This document shows positions 23,071 to 36,476 of a DNA stretch of 64,000 bases, piece after piece. A program made the translations under genes and the position numbers. Origin of the DNA: Mermis nigrescens (Eukaryota; Nematoda; Enoplea; Mermithida; Mermithidae); NCBI GenBank assembly GCA_036768485.1, contig JAVLUZ010000811.1, positions 62,001 through 126,000 of the forward strand. Reading direction: 5' to 3'. The notes under the pieces were generated by a model. The model did no database searches, was not told where the DNA came from, and saw nothing but the letters and a program-made list of their open reading frames with translations. Each line of letters opens with the position of its first letter. Within the stretch, counting starts at the first letter, position 1.

Positions 23071-24620
23071 ACGTGCGACAGTCTTATTCCGCACCTCGTC
23101 GATTTCGCAGTGCATCGCCAATCGCAACTAACTGTTAGTTCGTTTACTTTTATTTCCGACGTATCGACGTCTCCGGTGGTTACCGACTTTCAGCAATAAA
23201 GACGTAAGTTGAACCTTGTTGTTTTCATGAAAAATCACTTTTTCGAATAAATCTGGAATTCTTAAACCACCAAAAATTCAGGACACGGCTGTCGCTCGCC
23301 CTGAATTGTCCTAGATGCAAATTCAGCACTACACAATTTTGGAACAATCTAACTATAGTCTGTTTTATTTTTTTCGAGAGCTTTTCAAGTAAATTTTTTC
23401 GAAGGATACAGTACGCCTAACGTGATTTACCGTAACTCGACAGAAAAGTTGAGTGGGGGGGGGCGAGCGGCCGCCATGCTTTCATTTTTATTGCACTAAA
23501 CCGCCCATATAGACTTAATTCAAGCATCTAAACAGTTCTGTGAAAGTACGCTAAATAAATACAGCGCATCAGGAATCGAACCGTGTTGCTTCGACGACAA
23601 TCGGACGTTCTACCATTACGCTAAGCGGAACTTTTCGGCGATGTTTGAAATGCTAGTCTATTGTGTTTGATGGTCGATTTATGACAAGCTGAATGCGCGA
23701 ATTCCATCCGCATGTTGCATGATCTGCTGGAAGACGAGAATAAATTATGCCGTAAAAAAATTTTATTGAAAACCCCTTCCTTCCTTTGTAGCTACAGTGA
23801 TCTCTGAATGACCTACAGTGAGTAGGGAAGATAGAGTTACTGTAGCCTCGGAAAAGATTTTCTGAAAAAGCTCCCGGATAAATGAAACAGACTAAGACTA
23901 TAGGTACTTACCATTCGACCTTTCAAACAATTATTGTCGACAGAAAAAGGGTAAATGGCCCAAAACGCTGGAGTAGCAAACACTGACGTAAGTACCCGAG
24001 CTCATTATAAGAGCAAAACCGCCCCATCAGATAATAAACTTGTACTTGCGGTGTCCACCTGGCCAAACGCATACAAGATTGGTCTTGCATGATTAGTTTC
24101 ATACTGGAAATGCGGGTTTCCCCTCACTTGGGAAGGGAGCCCTACTTTGCAAATATCGCAGCAACCGGTTGAAACTTTATTTTCGCTTACACGTCCCTAA
24201 ATTTGCCCTTTTTTACTATTTTTGCCCTCCTATCCGGTTTCTAATTATGATACATGGTGCTTATTGCATTGACCTGAAATATACCTAATTATCGTAATCT
24301 CTCAGCTTACTGTTGATGGAGAATTCCGAAAATTTATGCGCAATGTGAAACATTGTAGATAGGTGCCATGTTCTTGGAGTCATTTTGGCCTCAAAAGGTC
24401 ACTAACTGACCTCCCTCTCCCCACCGATTGATCCCCCAGATTTACCATGCTGTGCATCAATAATACATGTGGTGATGAAGACTCCTCTCACCACACCCCA
24501 TTGGCCCGGCATTGAATAATTTTTAGTTTTTTAGTCAATTTTGTAATTTTTATTGTATTTTTTCAGTCATTTTTGGTATCGTTTATAGTATTTTCTTAAA
24601 ATTTTTCTGGTCGTATTCGT
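23071..24620. other. Unassigned intergenic sequence
   Basis: Holds only the tRNA-like remnant at 23571-23632 and a short G/C-tract repeat relative near 24400-24500 (ending CCATGCTGTGCAT). No gene seen. Confidence 0.45.
23571..23632 (-). pseudogene. tRNA-like remnant
   Basis: On the minus strand TTAGCGTAATGGTAGAACG resembles a tRNA D-arm (A box) and GGTTCGATTCCTG a T-arm (B box), about 35 bases apart. The anticodon and acceptor stems do not pair, so it is not a working tRNA. It may be a tRNA-derived SINE head or a decayed tRNA gene. Confidence 0.4.
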
Positions 24621-24628
24621 ATCGTCGG

Positions 24629-24863
24629 CACACCTGGGCGTGGAGGGTTTGAGGGGTATGCACCTCCCAGAAACCAAAACACCTCCACAGAATTCAATTT
24701 TTGAAATTTTTCTGTTTTTTTTTCGCAATTTTCGATGTCAATGGATAGTGCTCGATGAGAAACTTTGAAGAATGGAGTTTTTTCGCCATATCACCACCTT
24801 TAATGCCATTTTTGACCTTTAAAAAATCTTGCACCCTCGGAATTTTGGTGCCGCTCACCTATG
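24629..24863. mobile_element. CACACCTGGGCG MITE, copy 3
   Basis: 235 bp with perfect duplication ATCGTCGG (24621-24628, 24864-24871). Same interior (TCAATGGATAGTGCTCGATG). Confidence 0.92.
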
Positions 24864-24871
24864 ATCGTCGG

Positions 24872-26942
24872 TACCTGTATATGTGTACACACGAGTATAT
24901 AAAAACTTTTTGACGGAAGCCTTGTTTTACGCCTGGAACAGTTTTCTAAACCAGACAGCTCTTTTATCTTCTGGAAAGATTTATTGAAGCAGCAACTTGC
25001 AAGTTTAATATTATGTATATTTTTAAAACAAAAATTATGAGAAATTTATGGCAGAAAATTGTTGAAGTTTAGACAAAGGCATAATGATCGTAAACTTGAT
25101 TTTTTTATCTGCGTAAGAAATTCAACATGAAAAGTGCAGTTTCGCATGAATTTGTATGAATGTTAAGGATAATTGGGTATTTCCTGCATTACCCTCCTAT
25201 ATTAAAGTTACATAATCGTCGAATGGTGCTGGTAGTATATGTAGTTGCTTTCCATGTATTTTTCATTTCAATGATTAATTGCTGGTCGTTTTGTCGATTG
25301 TTTTATCGTTTAATTATAATTAAACGTTCTAAATTATTGACGACTGTCAAATATATGTATGAATAAGATGATGATTCAAAATTAAAAAAGGCTCAACTTG
25401 CAATTACGACAGAGAAGGATAATGATAAAATTTTCTGGTACCTTCCTCTGCATACACCAAAGCACCAGTTTTTTAAATGAAAAACCAGTCAAACTCAGCT
25501 GCTGAAAAGTATGTACATACATACACAACGGATGCATTTGGTAATGAAATGATAAATTATGAGAACCTAATCAAGTACAGTGTCTTAATCACTGGGCTAA
25601 ATCAGGACTCAAACAGAAATACTTATTATTTTTTATCACTGACAAGTTCCAATGTACGTTTCGTACTTTCTCTACTCCGTCGTCGTTTGCGTCACAAGCG
25701 CGATTCGTTACCATATCGAGAATAGCCACATTTTACCGTGCCCTCATGGTAAATTATAGCTTAAATTTTCGTCAATGCTTTACAGAATTAAGCATAATAT
25801 GCCTATTTTTAGAAAAATCTGTCTACGGCGCTGGCTTTCCAAACTTTTGGTGGATTAAAATTGGATAATGCAACTCGCAAAATATATTTTTTGTAGCAAG
25901 TAGCAAAAGGGTTTAGTCCTTCTAAAATTTTGAAGGTACATAGTAGTATTTTTACAAGGGCCCAGGAAATTTGTACTGCTTCTTTTTACAATGCGACAGA
26001 ATTGAGTATAAAAGAGCTTGATCAATTTTTAGCTGGATCGAGCTTGGATAAAATGATGAGACATCATCTGCAGGGCCATTTTAGCCGACATACTTTTTAA
26101 ATATGATTGAAATCAACTTACCTTTATTAAGTTTCTCAAGAAAACTTCTAAATTTTTATTCTCCGATACGAAAAGCTCTCAGATTAACACTAGGAAACAC
26201 TATTATTTTTGTCCATCTACAAGTATTTGTTGCGAAATCTACTCGTAGCTCTAAAATTGTATTCCCACAAATCCAGAAGGCCAGCTATACGTTCCTAGCA
26301 TCTGATTGCTTGAAAAATGCTATAACTTATTTTCGTCCCAATATTGGAAAAAGTGATAAAAAGTGCCGTGGCTACGAATGTAATTCGTGATATCGTTCAC
26401 TATTCCTCTACACCCACCCAGGCATATTATTAAACGTGGAAAATACCTACTTCAGAAATCCTTTAAACAGTGCAAGATTTTCTAACGCACGACAAAAGTT
26501 TGTTTTTTCATATTCGAGGTTAAAAGACTTCGGTGATTTACATGAATTGTCGTAGAATGGTATACATACATAAGATTATAATTTCCGTTGGATCACTTCA
26601 TACTTAGAAAAATTGCCTCATCTTACATCTAGCAAAGCAAAGTGTGTAATCTATTTGTTATCTGTTTTTTTTTCAGCAGGACAATAGTTCTGCTCAAACA
26701 AGCATAGGACCGCCCTCAAAAATCTAAAAGGCCACTCCTCTATCCAGAATACCCGCAGAATTGATTTCAAAAAATTATTCACGAGACATTGATGTCAAGG
26801 AACTCGATGAGAAACACCAAAATATAACGTTTTTGTTCCTATTTGCGACACTTTTGACTTTTAAAAATTTTCAGATTCTAGATTCTTAAATCAAGCAATT
26901 TATGGTTCTGTCGGTTTCAGATGAATCAATATTGGGCAGGCG
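24872..26942. other. Unassigned; may hide upstream exons
   Basis: The 5' exons of the plus-strand gene (27678-36719) would be expected here. An open frame at 25477-25725 (containing GLNQDSNRNTYYFLSLTSSN) lacks good splice sites in phase, so I left it out as a gene. Confidence 0.35.
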
Positions 26943-26950
26943 GAATCATT

Positions 26951-27149
26951 CAGTGGCGGATCTAGGATTTTCCTAAGGGGGGCGGTACCCCTAAGGGGGG
27001 GGGCGGCGGAACCCTGACTTGGGCGGAAAAATTAGCCCTTTTTTACCCGAAAATCGCTAAAAATCGCTCAAAAATCCTTATTTTTGCGCATTTTTTGGGC
27101 CAATGGGGGGGGCGGCCGGCCGCCCCCACCCCACCTAAATCCGCCCCTG
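26951..27149. mobile_element. hAT-like MITE, inverted sister of 15111
   Basis: 199 bp, CAGTGGCGGATCTAGG to CTAAATCCGCCCCTG, opposite orientation to 15111. Perfect 8-bp target duplication GAATCATT at 26943-26950 and 27150-27157. Intergenic. Confidence 0.9.
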
Positions 27150-27677
27150 GAATCATTCTCAGAGTCAGCCGATAGTTTTTATGTAAATTCAGTGTGTTAT
27201 GGACATGAACACACATAGGCGTGGCAGGTACCCCCTTCAATAATCTGAGAGACTCCATACCAGACATGCACGGAAAAAATTTTTTAGGGGAAAATGAAGC
27301 AAAATGAAAGCCAAAAATGGATGAAAATTGAAATTTTCTTCAAAAGTGCCTCGAATTGATCAGAAACTGTGTAATAACATATTTTAAACGCTATTTTAAA
27401 GCTTATACCAGATTTTGAGGTCATTTTAATCCAAGAAAGTTCAATTCATGACCCCCTTACCCGACTGAACCCCCAGATCGGCCATGCTGTGCATCTATAC
27501 TCCCTACTCCGCAATCCGGTAGTCCCCCAATAGTAAAATTTCTGGCGATTGATTTTGCCTCCATTTAGACCACGGACCTTATGTAATATATTCAAACATG
27601 TATAACAATTTCTTGACACGATAAGCTAATGAATTTTCTAAATTTTCATTTTGAACCGATCTGCTTAATTTTCATAG

Positions 27678-27990
27678 TCAAAGATCAGAAACTGATAATT
27701 AACGCCAGCAGTTCGTTACGCGCCATAAATTTGGACAAATATGGCTACGTTACAGTGACCAATTTGCGTTTTATTGGCCCGGACAATACGGAAACGACCA
27801 GATTGAGCATACCCGGATGCTATAATATTCGCATTGACGTTTTATTCAGTAAATCAATCAATAATCCATACGCCGAAGCGAATTTGTTATTCGGAAGCGA
27901 CGAAGTATGTCGAAATTTCGTCCCCAATCCATACTGCGCCAGGAGCGAACATTCGGTTCTTAGGCTAATTGCAAGCAATGCGTCAACCTG
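27678..27990 (+). CDS. Unrecognised cysteine-containing protein, internal exon
   Basis: 313 bp exon, acceptor TTTTCATAG and donor ACCTG|GTATGC, 103 full codons plus split codons at both ends. It contains KYGYVTVTNLRFIGPDNTET, then IPGCYNIRIDVLF, then a cysteine cluster with SDEVCRNFVPNPYCARSEHS. I do not recognise a domain. Coding evidence is the long open frame, balanced amino-acid content unlike the surrounding AT-rich noise, and exact splice-phase agreement with the next exon. An alternative is that translation starts at ATG 27629, whose first residues (FLNF...ICLIFIV) could pass for a weak signal peptide, but that stretch reads better as a pyrimidine-rich intron end. No upstream exon was found. 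Confidence 0.7.
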
Positions 27991-28789
27991 GTATGCTTCA
28001 CTACATTTTATTTAATGTGACCTAAATTTGGACCCAACACAAATATCCTACTAAGTACAGTCCCCGAATTGAATTTTTGATATTTATTTTGATTTTTTGG
28101 ACTTCGGCCACATTCAGATCCCCTTAGAATTTAGTCTCTGCTAAGTATGGATGAGATTACAACTAGTCAAGAGAAAACGCGCACGCAGAGGAGTTTGGGA
28201 TCTTTTGCCATCCCTTTTGTCATATACATAAGTGAGTAAGGAGACGCTGGCAAAGCCGGTGTCATCTGATGTCGAATCAGCCAAACTTTATCAGCACTAA
28301 CTTCCAACATAGCTGCGTTACCAAATATGCCAAGACCGGTACTTTTGCATAAGGACGTTTGTTCCTTTATATGTCATTTTTACTGATTGTATGTATGTGT
28401 TCTATATGTTCAAGCCATTTTTTCTTTTCCATCGTCACCGTTCCACTACCAAACTTTCCACCGTCCGCGGGCGGCCGATTTAAAGAAGGGGATGTGGTGA
28501 CATAGAAAATCAATATAAAACCCGAAAATACACACAAAGTAGCCTACTTGATTTCCGTGCTCAATTCCCAACTCACTTTTTTCGCCTTAAACGTTTTCCC
28601 AATTTAGCTTACTTGGTTGACAACAGCCGCACAAGTATTAATTATTCTAAGTTCAGATTAGCCTATTCCCATTTTCTTAACATTGTTCGTGTTTTGTATT
28701 TCTGTACTTTATTGCTTTAAGTTTTTTCAACTTATTTTTTACAAAGCCATTTACATAAGTCGCGTATTTTTAGGCTTCAAGGAGTTATA

Positions 28790-29647
28790 CAGGGTGGGCC
28801 AAAAAAGGCTACATTCTAATTCAACAGGTCATAACTTCAGCTGATGGTAACATGAGACGTTAGAACTGGCAACATTAGATAGATAAAAGTGTCTTCTTTC
28901 GAATCTTGTAAAACATTTTGGCCAGATATCAATGCTCCGAGCGCTACGGCAATTAGTTTACACCCTATTTTAATATTGTTTAAAGGCAAATAGCGTAATT
29001 GGTCCTGCCATCAATTTGCATCCTATTTTCACAATGTCCTGAAATTTTTGCACTCAGTAGGAAGCGTATCTACTCTTGGGGTTTGAGAAACGTGCTACCT
29101 AATTTTTGTGATGGTATTTATTGTCAACAGGTCAAAAAAGGATTCCTACATACGCAGTAATGTGATACAATCACACATGAGCGTGGGGGTTTGGGGGGTA
29201 TGCATCCCCCAGAAGTTGAAATACCCCCCCCAGAAATCTAAATACACCCCCAAGAATTCAAATTTTGATTTTTTTGCTTTTTAGCGATTTTTTGATGCCA
29301 TTGGATAGTGCTTGATGAGAAACGTCGAAAAATGATGTTTCTTTCGCTATACGACCACTTTTAAGACCATTTTTCCACCTTTGAAAATTTTTTCACCCCC
29401 CCCAGAATTTCGGTGCTGCCCACCTATGGATACAATGCGGAAACTCTGAGGTTAGAACAACATCAAAGTGAGGTGTAAACAAATAGCCGTAGTGCACGAA
29501 ACGCTGGCAGCTGGCCAAAATTTCTTTTACGATTCAAAAGAAGACACTTTTATCTATCTAATGTTGCCAGTTCTAACGTCTGATGTTCACATCAGCCGAA
29601 GTTATGCCCTGTTGAATCGGAATGTAGCCTTTTTTTGGCCCACCCTG
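28790..29647. mobile_element. Mariner-like palindromic element with TA target site
   Basis: CAGGGTGGGCCAAAAAAGG at the left, inverted to TTTTTTTGGCCCACCCTG at the right, TA on both sides. The inverted arms run ~190 bp (e.g. GGTCATAACTTCAGCTGATG at the left against CATCAGCCGAAGTTATG at the right). MITE copy 4 is nested inside, so the original was ~593 bp. TIR and TA target fit the IS630/Tc1-mariner group; no transposase remains. Confidence 0.87.
29172..29428. mobile_element. CACACCTGGGCG MITE, copy 4, nested
   Basis: 257 bp with perfect duplication GATACAAT (29164-29171, 29429-29436). It is inserted within the mariner-like palindrome 28790-29647. Confidence 0.92.
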
Positions 29648-30599
29648 TATATGTTTATACTAAATGTTTGTATGTTATATGCATGTTCAGTTTTGGGTTC
29701 AGTTTGAATTCAAGTAATTGTTGTGTTCGGGCCATTAATTTGTTTAACAATATTCGATTATTTTCTATTAAACACATATCTTGAACGATGTCCAGAAGGG
29801 CTTCTCGTAATTATTAAACGCACTCGAAGGATAAAAGGCAACATCTTTCTCGAAAAGAGGCAAAAAAACGTACAAAAATTGAAACATGTTTTAAAGTAAA
29901 TATTACCAGGGAACGGACATTCAAGTACGGCACTTTTTACTCTATTCAACGTTTATGCCAATTCTGTTTTTCTCAAAAAATATTGACTCGTTCAAGTCCC
30001 TTGAGCCGGTAATCCTGCGACTCATATCGGCCATGCTGCGCAAGGGTGTGAAAATCTAATGTGAGTTTTAATTTGTATTAGAGATGTTTAAATTATTTAA
30101 GAGCATGTTTGCTACATTCCTCACTTGATGGTTGTAGTCGTTTGTATAGAGATTAAGATATTCACGTGTTTGACCAAGAATTTGGACTAGGTACTGTTTT
30201 CATATACCCGAAAAATTTAATTAAATATTTACTATATGTGTATTTTGTTTCATTTTATTTTTATATTTGCTTATTTTAAATGAAGACCAGCAGGCCAAAA
30301 GCATATGCCAGAAAAGAGATGGTCGGGTGGAATAATCTTACTTTGCAAAAGGAGAAAAATTAAAATTTTATCCGGGAAATAAGCGAATGGGATTTAAATG
30401 GGAGGAGAGCCGAAATTTATTTTCCAAATGCTCGAAATTATTTCCAGTTACAAAATTAGCATTTTTAATTTTTTTCACCGCAGCTTTTATTGAACGATTG
30501 GGAAAAGGTAAAAACACTTACTAACATGTTAACAATGTTGTCGATCCAGAAGATCAGACGGGATTCAAAAATTTTCAGTCTTATATGATCAGTGATGAA

Positions 30600-30849
30600 G
30601 ACAAATGGGCGTGGGGGAGAGGTTTGGGGGTATACACCCCCTTAGAAGGCCGAATACCCCCAGAAGTTAAAATACCCCCTTACCCACAATTAAATGTTTG
30701 AAATTTTTTCGCAATCTTTTGATGCCAATGGATAGTGCTCGATGAGAAACGTTGAAAAACGGTGTTTTTAGCCATACCACCATTTTTAAGACCATTTTTG
30801 ACCTTTGAAAAATATTGCACCCCTAGAATTTTGTTGCTGCCCATGTATG
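30600..30849. mobile_element. CACACCTGGGCG MITE, copy 5
   Basis: 250 bp, left end decayed (GACAAATGGGCGTGG). Flanks GTGATGAA and GTGATGAC match at 7 of 8. Lies in the intron before the 31168 exon. Confidence 0.85.
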
Positions 30850-31167
30850 GTGATGACCCAAAAAAACGAATTCAAACTAGGACTGTTTAAAATTTCATGT
30901 AAGGTGCAATGTGACAAAAATTTATATTTTTAATTCTCCTTTTTCTCATTTGTCTTCCTTTTGTCATTTTCTTTTTCTAGCTGGTCCAGCTCTAAAACCA
31001 CAAGGGCCATTTGATTTAATCCTTGTTTTTAAGTACACAGGTACCTATTTTAACATGCAAGTCTATTTTTAATGAGTGCTCGATAAGCTGGGTCTTATAT
31101 GGATTTACCAAATCTGACTAAAACAATCGGAAATCTATTTAATTATCGATCGGCTTTTTTGAAGCAG

Positions 31168-31405
31168 GTTTTGCGATTTATGCGTCAATGCGGCCGGCAA
31201 TAATTTCCGGTCTAAAATTCCCAAAATGCAAGCGCCAGTGCTCAAAAATACTTGTGCAGCAGATGGTTTTCGAACTATTACGGCGAATACTATTTATTCC
31301 GTGGAAATCGTTAACTTTTGTACGCCATCCGCCGAACAGATCGACGTGCGAATGCGTCAAAGATTTGGCGAAAATTGGAGGTCATTTCGATCATTCCTTG
31401 AAAAG
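31168..31405 (+). CDS. Unrecognised cysteine-containing protein, second exon seen
   Basis: 238 bp exon, acceptor TTTGAAGCAG|G and donor GAAAAG|GTGTTT. The first G completes a tryptophan codon begun in the 27678 exon, then FCDLCVNAAGNNFRSKIPKM follows, then TCAADGFRTITANTIYSVEI and CTPSAEQIDVRMRQRFGENW. The exon ends in phase 0 after SFLEK. Four or more cysteines suggest an extracellular or secretory-pathway protein, which is inference. The intron before it is 3.18 kb and holds the mariner-like element 28790-29647 and MITE 30600-30849. The intron after it is 5.07 kb and contains repeat copies at 31484 and 33348-36017. Confidence 0.7.
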
Positions 31406-31483
31406 GTGTTTATTATTTTATTATTTACTTATTTATTCTTATTACTGTGTCCGAGGACGGTAGGATTTTTTTGTGTTATGCTA

Positions 31484-32780
31484 TCATGGGTAGCGCGATA
31501 GCGCTACCTATAATATACTTGGCCAACATTTTTTCTTATATGATAATCACAGCGAGTGCGAAATTCGTGTCCCCCCTCACAGCAACAACGGCACATACCT
31601 GGGAGGTGCGGTTTTTTTCAATCGATGGATAATTAAAAAAATCGATGCCCGTCTTTTTTTGTTTACACTCAATACCGAGCTAGAAAAGAGTGTGTAAAGT
31701 GTAAACTGAAAAATCGAATAATTTGCGGAGGGCCAATTTTTTTAAATGTTGCCCTGAGTTGTTGATTTCGAATCTGAACTTAAAATTTCTTTACACTCAA
31801 TAGTTGTTGCATAAAAATGTAAAGTATACAGGTTTTTTACTCTTTGCGTGCTTTCAGCTTATCTAACTCAATTTCGATTTCTGTGCAGTCCAATTAGTTT
31901 TATGATGTAGAGGGTTACAATATCTCAAGGACCTTTTTTCTCTTTTAACGCAATATTTCTTGATCTGTGATCGTTTTAGTGTAAAGGCTTCGAGACGAAA
32001 AACAAAATTTATTCAGCTACTCCACTAAGTAGGCGGGACATGCTAATTATGCTTAAAATGTGCCCTAATCTTAGCGTTACAGATCCTAGTTTATTTTGTT
32101 TCTATACACCCAATATTGCGTTATTAGCACAAGTGTAAAGTTTAAACCAAAAATTCAAATGATCGGCGGAGGGCCAATTTTTTCGAAAATCTTTTCCCTG
32201 ATTAGTATGGTTACGAATCTGGTCTTAAAATTTCTTTACACTCATTAGTTGTTGCACAGGGATATAAAGTAGACGGTTTTTTACTGTTTTCATGTGCAGA
32301 AGCATATCTAGCTCAGTTTTAGATTCTATGCAGACTGATTGGTTTCAAAAGATAGACAGTTATATAATCTAGGGGAGTGTTTTTTATTTTTTTCGAAAAA
32401 GTAATATTTTCAAATTTAGAGGCGGTTTATTGTAAAGAGTCTGGGACAAAAATAATTTTTTCCTGCCATATTAGTAGACAGAACCTGGTAGTTATCTTCA
32501 AAATGTGCCTCGTCCTAAGCGCTACACGTCAAAATTTATTTTGTTTCTTTACAATCAATATTGCGTTATTAGTGCAGGTGTAAACTTTACACTGAAAAAT
32601 TTTTTTCCGCCGTGGATGATGAATTTTAAGAAAAAATGTTCTCCGTAAGGTCAGAATAACGAATCTGACCTTAAACTTTACTACAGCTAGTGTTTGTTGA
32701 GGTATGAAGAGGTGAACTTTGAATTATACATCTATTTTTTAATGCCGATAGATAACTCCGTATTGCATATTGTTCGATCA
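31484..32780 (+). mobile_element. Partial third copy of the TC...CTAG family
   Basis: Starts TCATGGGTAGCGCGATAGCG after an A, with the same GGTAGCGC hairpin and CCTATAATATACTTGG. It continues with GTGCGGTTTTTTTCAA and degenerate GTAAAGTTTA motifs, but I could not find the CTAG end; right limit approximate. Begins 79 bases after the 31168 exon. Confidence 0.5.
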
Positions 32781-33347
32781 GATTTTTCTTATTTCAGAGG
32801 TTTTTGACTCGTCTTTAATAAATAATTATTTTTATTATCATAAATGCACTATTCTTAAACTTCAGTAGAATGATGAATATTTTTCAAAATAGTATAATCA
32901 AGCTAAAATCTTCGCTGCGAGACTCAGTTAACGTGCATTTTGTTGATAGACAGGCACCTAATCATATGTTCCTATATGTCGCCATGTTAAAAAACCTGCA
33001 GCGAAATAAGTATAGGATGTTGTTTGAAAGCAGGGAAATGATTTCAGATTTTTATCTATTGTCCACTATACAGTGGAATCATTAGTTATCAAGTATTAAA
33101 ATCCGCCAATATGTTGAGTTCGTGCAAGTGGCTGACGTATCCGTTCTCGCATGTGGATTTAAAAAGAATAATGGGTTCAAATCTTTTGAATACTGACTTT
33201 TTTCATTGTTTTAAGTCTTTGGCAAAACCATGCACTTCATTTGACTTATTCATCTATTCAGGTTAAGTAATCCACTGGCTTCTGCATTTATCGTTTTGTA
33301 AAACTCCAAATTTATGTTTACTATTTTATTTTAGGGTCAGTATTTAA

Positions 33348-36017
33348 TCATAGGTAGCGCGTTAGCGCGTACCTATAATATACTTGGGTACCCCCAACAC
33401 CTGTGCACCCCCTACAGCTATAACGGGACACGCCTGGGAGGTGCGGTTTTTTTAAAAAGAAAGATAATAAAAAAGTCGCTGCCCGTTTTTTGTTTTTCCT
33501 TACACTCAAAACTGACTGTGTAAAGAAGGTGTAAAGTTTTGGTGTAACGTCAAAACATACAACGAATTTTGTGAGTTTTTTTACCGGGCTTGTGAAGAAC
33601 TCAGTATTGACTCTTTAAACAATTTAATGGCATGGATTTGTAGAAAAAGGAATTCTGCAGAAGATGCTTATTTTGTTCTTCGAATTTCGCCTTAGTTCTC
33701 GAATGGGAGTGTAAAGAGTGCGAAAATCTGGGGGTGAAAAGACACATTCTGGTCGAGTTTTCGACTTGTTTATGTCTGCCAACAACTCCGGTTATGAGTT
33801 TTAAGAAATTTCTTCTGACAGAAATGTACTATGGATCAAGGGCTATCTAGTGCTTACCAGCAAATTTTTCTACAATCAATACGCAGTAAGTACCATGGGT
33901 TCAAACTTTACACTCTTGTAGATGAGTAAAAAAACAGATTTTGTCCAAGATTTCTCTGCAAACTTTTTCGGTTATGAGTTGGGATGAATTGAATAATATA
34001 GAGTAAAGTAAATTTTTAGAGCTACACGTCGAAGCAAGCCGCTTTGAAAGAAACGTAATATTCAGTTATTTATGGGGGTGTAAACTTCGGAATCTGAGAT
34101 GTAAAAATGGGCGAAAGAACAGGTTTTTTTCGTATTTTGATTGGTAAATCATATTAAATATTTTGCGGAACATAAGTTTGACACATACAAACTTACTACA
34201 ATCAAAAGGCTACAAACTGGCCCAAACTGAATTTATTTACACTCAATGGGGCGTTAGCTTCAGATTTTTAAAGTTTACAATGTGGTGGACAGTGGAAAAT
34301 ACGTGTTTGTCCATTTTTTTGTTCGCCACTTTCTCTGTTCAGGAGTCCAGAGGGGTCGAATAGGGTAAAAATAAAGTACTTCCTAAGGGGTACGCGTCAC
34401 AGCGAATTGCGTTTGTTTACATCAATATTTAGCTTCTTCGGGAGGTGTAAAGTCAAAAAAAATGGGGGAGTTAAACGTGTTTCTGTCTTGTTTTTTTCTG
34501 CTAAGTTCTGGGTTATGCGTCTGGACATAATCTCAAGTCTAAAAATGAACCAGGAACAAAATGTGATACGCCATTCTGTTTGCACTCAACAATGGTGTAA
34601 AGTGGTTTACATCTGATATTTATTTGTCCTCGGGTTATTGTGGAGACTTAATTTTTTTCATAAATGTTGATCGTAATATCATAATTACGAATTTGACTGA
34701 AATTTTCTTCACACTCTGTGGTTGTGTAAAGTTTACACTGCATATTAACTTTAGGTGTAGAGCCTAACAGAAGCTTGATTTGTTCTAAAGTCTACAAATG
34801 TACCAGGAATCAAATGTGAGACACCAGTTGAGCGCGTTTGCTTACACTCAACACTGGTATAAAGTAGTTTACAAGTGATGTTTATTTGTTCTCGGGTTAT
34901 TGTGGAGACTCAATTTTTTCATAAATCTTAATCGTAATATCAGAGTAATATTAGAATTACGAATCCGCTTGAAATCTCCTTTTAACTCTGTGGTTGTGTA
35001 AAGTTTACACTGCATATTAACTTTAGTTCTAGAGCCTTGCGGAAGCTTGATTTTTTTCAAAATGTTCTACGTAAAATCAGAATAGGGAATCTGACTGTTG
35101 GTTTTCTCCACACCTAGTAGTTGTGTAAAGTTTGCACTATTCATTTGTTGTTAATATGTAGTTTATGCTACAAATTTATTTTACTTCCAAATCTGAGCGT
35201 TAGTGTTCCTTACACTTGATATTTGCGTAAAGTTTATGCTGAAAAACTTTGATCTGTTTAAATAATGTAAGGTTGTCTTGTTTAAAAAGGATAATGCTGA
35301 TGTTAAGAACAATGCTGTTTTCCGCGTTCTTGGACTGTTGTCATTACAGTGGCATGTTACTGTATGTGTTTATTGAATGATATGCTCAAATCATGCTAAT
35401 TAAAAGTAGGTACTAGCAAAGAAAAATGCTCCGATGGAACAAAAAAGACGAATATTTACTTTGTTTACTTTTTTAAATTGCTGGCAAGTTGCAACGCTGA
35501 CTAACTTCGTATCCTGATGGATAGAAAACTAAGTGGTATTGTACTTACCGTTGTTTTATTTTGTTATGAGCATTATAGCAAGCAAAGCAGGGGCCGATTG
35601 ATCAGTGCACACAATTGTTACGGGCATGCCAGTGAACCTACATTTAGTCTGTTTCAAGTCAACTTACGCGTTGCCTACTGTTTTAAACCAACTATTTCTT
35701 CAATTGTCTTGGATGCATCGATTTTTGCTATTTAATTCAATTGGCTTAGAAACACTGTTAGTTTACTCAATATCATTTCCCATAGCTACTGAATAGCTAA
35801 CGTGCTGTTTTTTCAATCAGGTTTATGGTCAAATATTTATTTTAATCTCCACAGAATATATTTCGATTTTTTGCGTTGCTCAGAGAAAGTGTGATTTTTA
35901 GCAGATTTTGCGACTTTAGGTAGCTTTTTCCTAGTCCCCTCCTTTTACATCCTTAATAATCCACAATTCCAAGTATATTCATCTTTTTTGTTCCATCGGA
36001 GCATTTTTCTTTGCTAG
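33348..36017 (+). mobile_element. 2.67 kb relative of the 17036 element
   Basis: Same start (TCATAGGTAGCGCGTTAGCG, after A) and same end (CTTTGCTAG, before T), with different flanking DNA on both sides, so both ends are defined by two copies. The interior is collinear with 17036-20903 with deletions; the left 172 bp inverted arm is truncated (35413-35455). Sits in the last intron of the unrecognised plus-strand gene. Confidence 0.55.
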
Positions 36018-36476
36018 TGTAGTAGTATTCGTATCTAATTTTATCTGATTCTCTTTATATTTTGTCCTATTAATCATTTACTCAATTTTGACACTCATTT
36101 CGTAAATTATTGTTCCTCTTTTGTTTCACGTAGTTTTTATTTTAGTCAAGCTTCTTTCCCTTTCATTTACTAATTTACTAGTTATAAAAAATAAACAGCG
36201 AACACTTCTTGATATCTTTTGATATTGTAAACATAAAGTTGGAAAAAAGATCGAAAGCGTGGATTCGCAAGGAGAGATATTTCGCCTTCTTGTCTTCAGT
36301 GCCTAAAAATTTCGGTGTTTTACATTTCATATTCACTCTATCATTATTTTTACACAGATAGATTCTTAAAAAACTTTAGAAGAAGACTGACGGCATTTCG
36401 ACAAGCCTTGAACGACCTTGTTCCTTACAAAAATCTCTGGTGAGGCTAAGCAATTCACCGCATCTTTTTATTTCAG

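Noticed and set aside
23571..23632. A functional tRNA gene
   Set aside because: A and B boxes are present but the anticodon and acceptor stems do not pair; annotated only as a remnant.
25477..25725. 82-codon plus-strand open frame
   Set aside because: No recognisable family, no good splice sites in phase with the 27678 exon, and start and length are within chance expectation.
31178..31360. Minus-strand open frame opposite the 31168 exon
   Set aside because: Antisense shadow; the plus strand has splice sites and matching phases.
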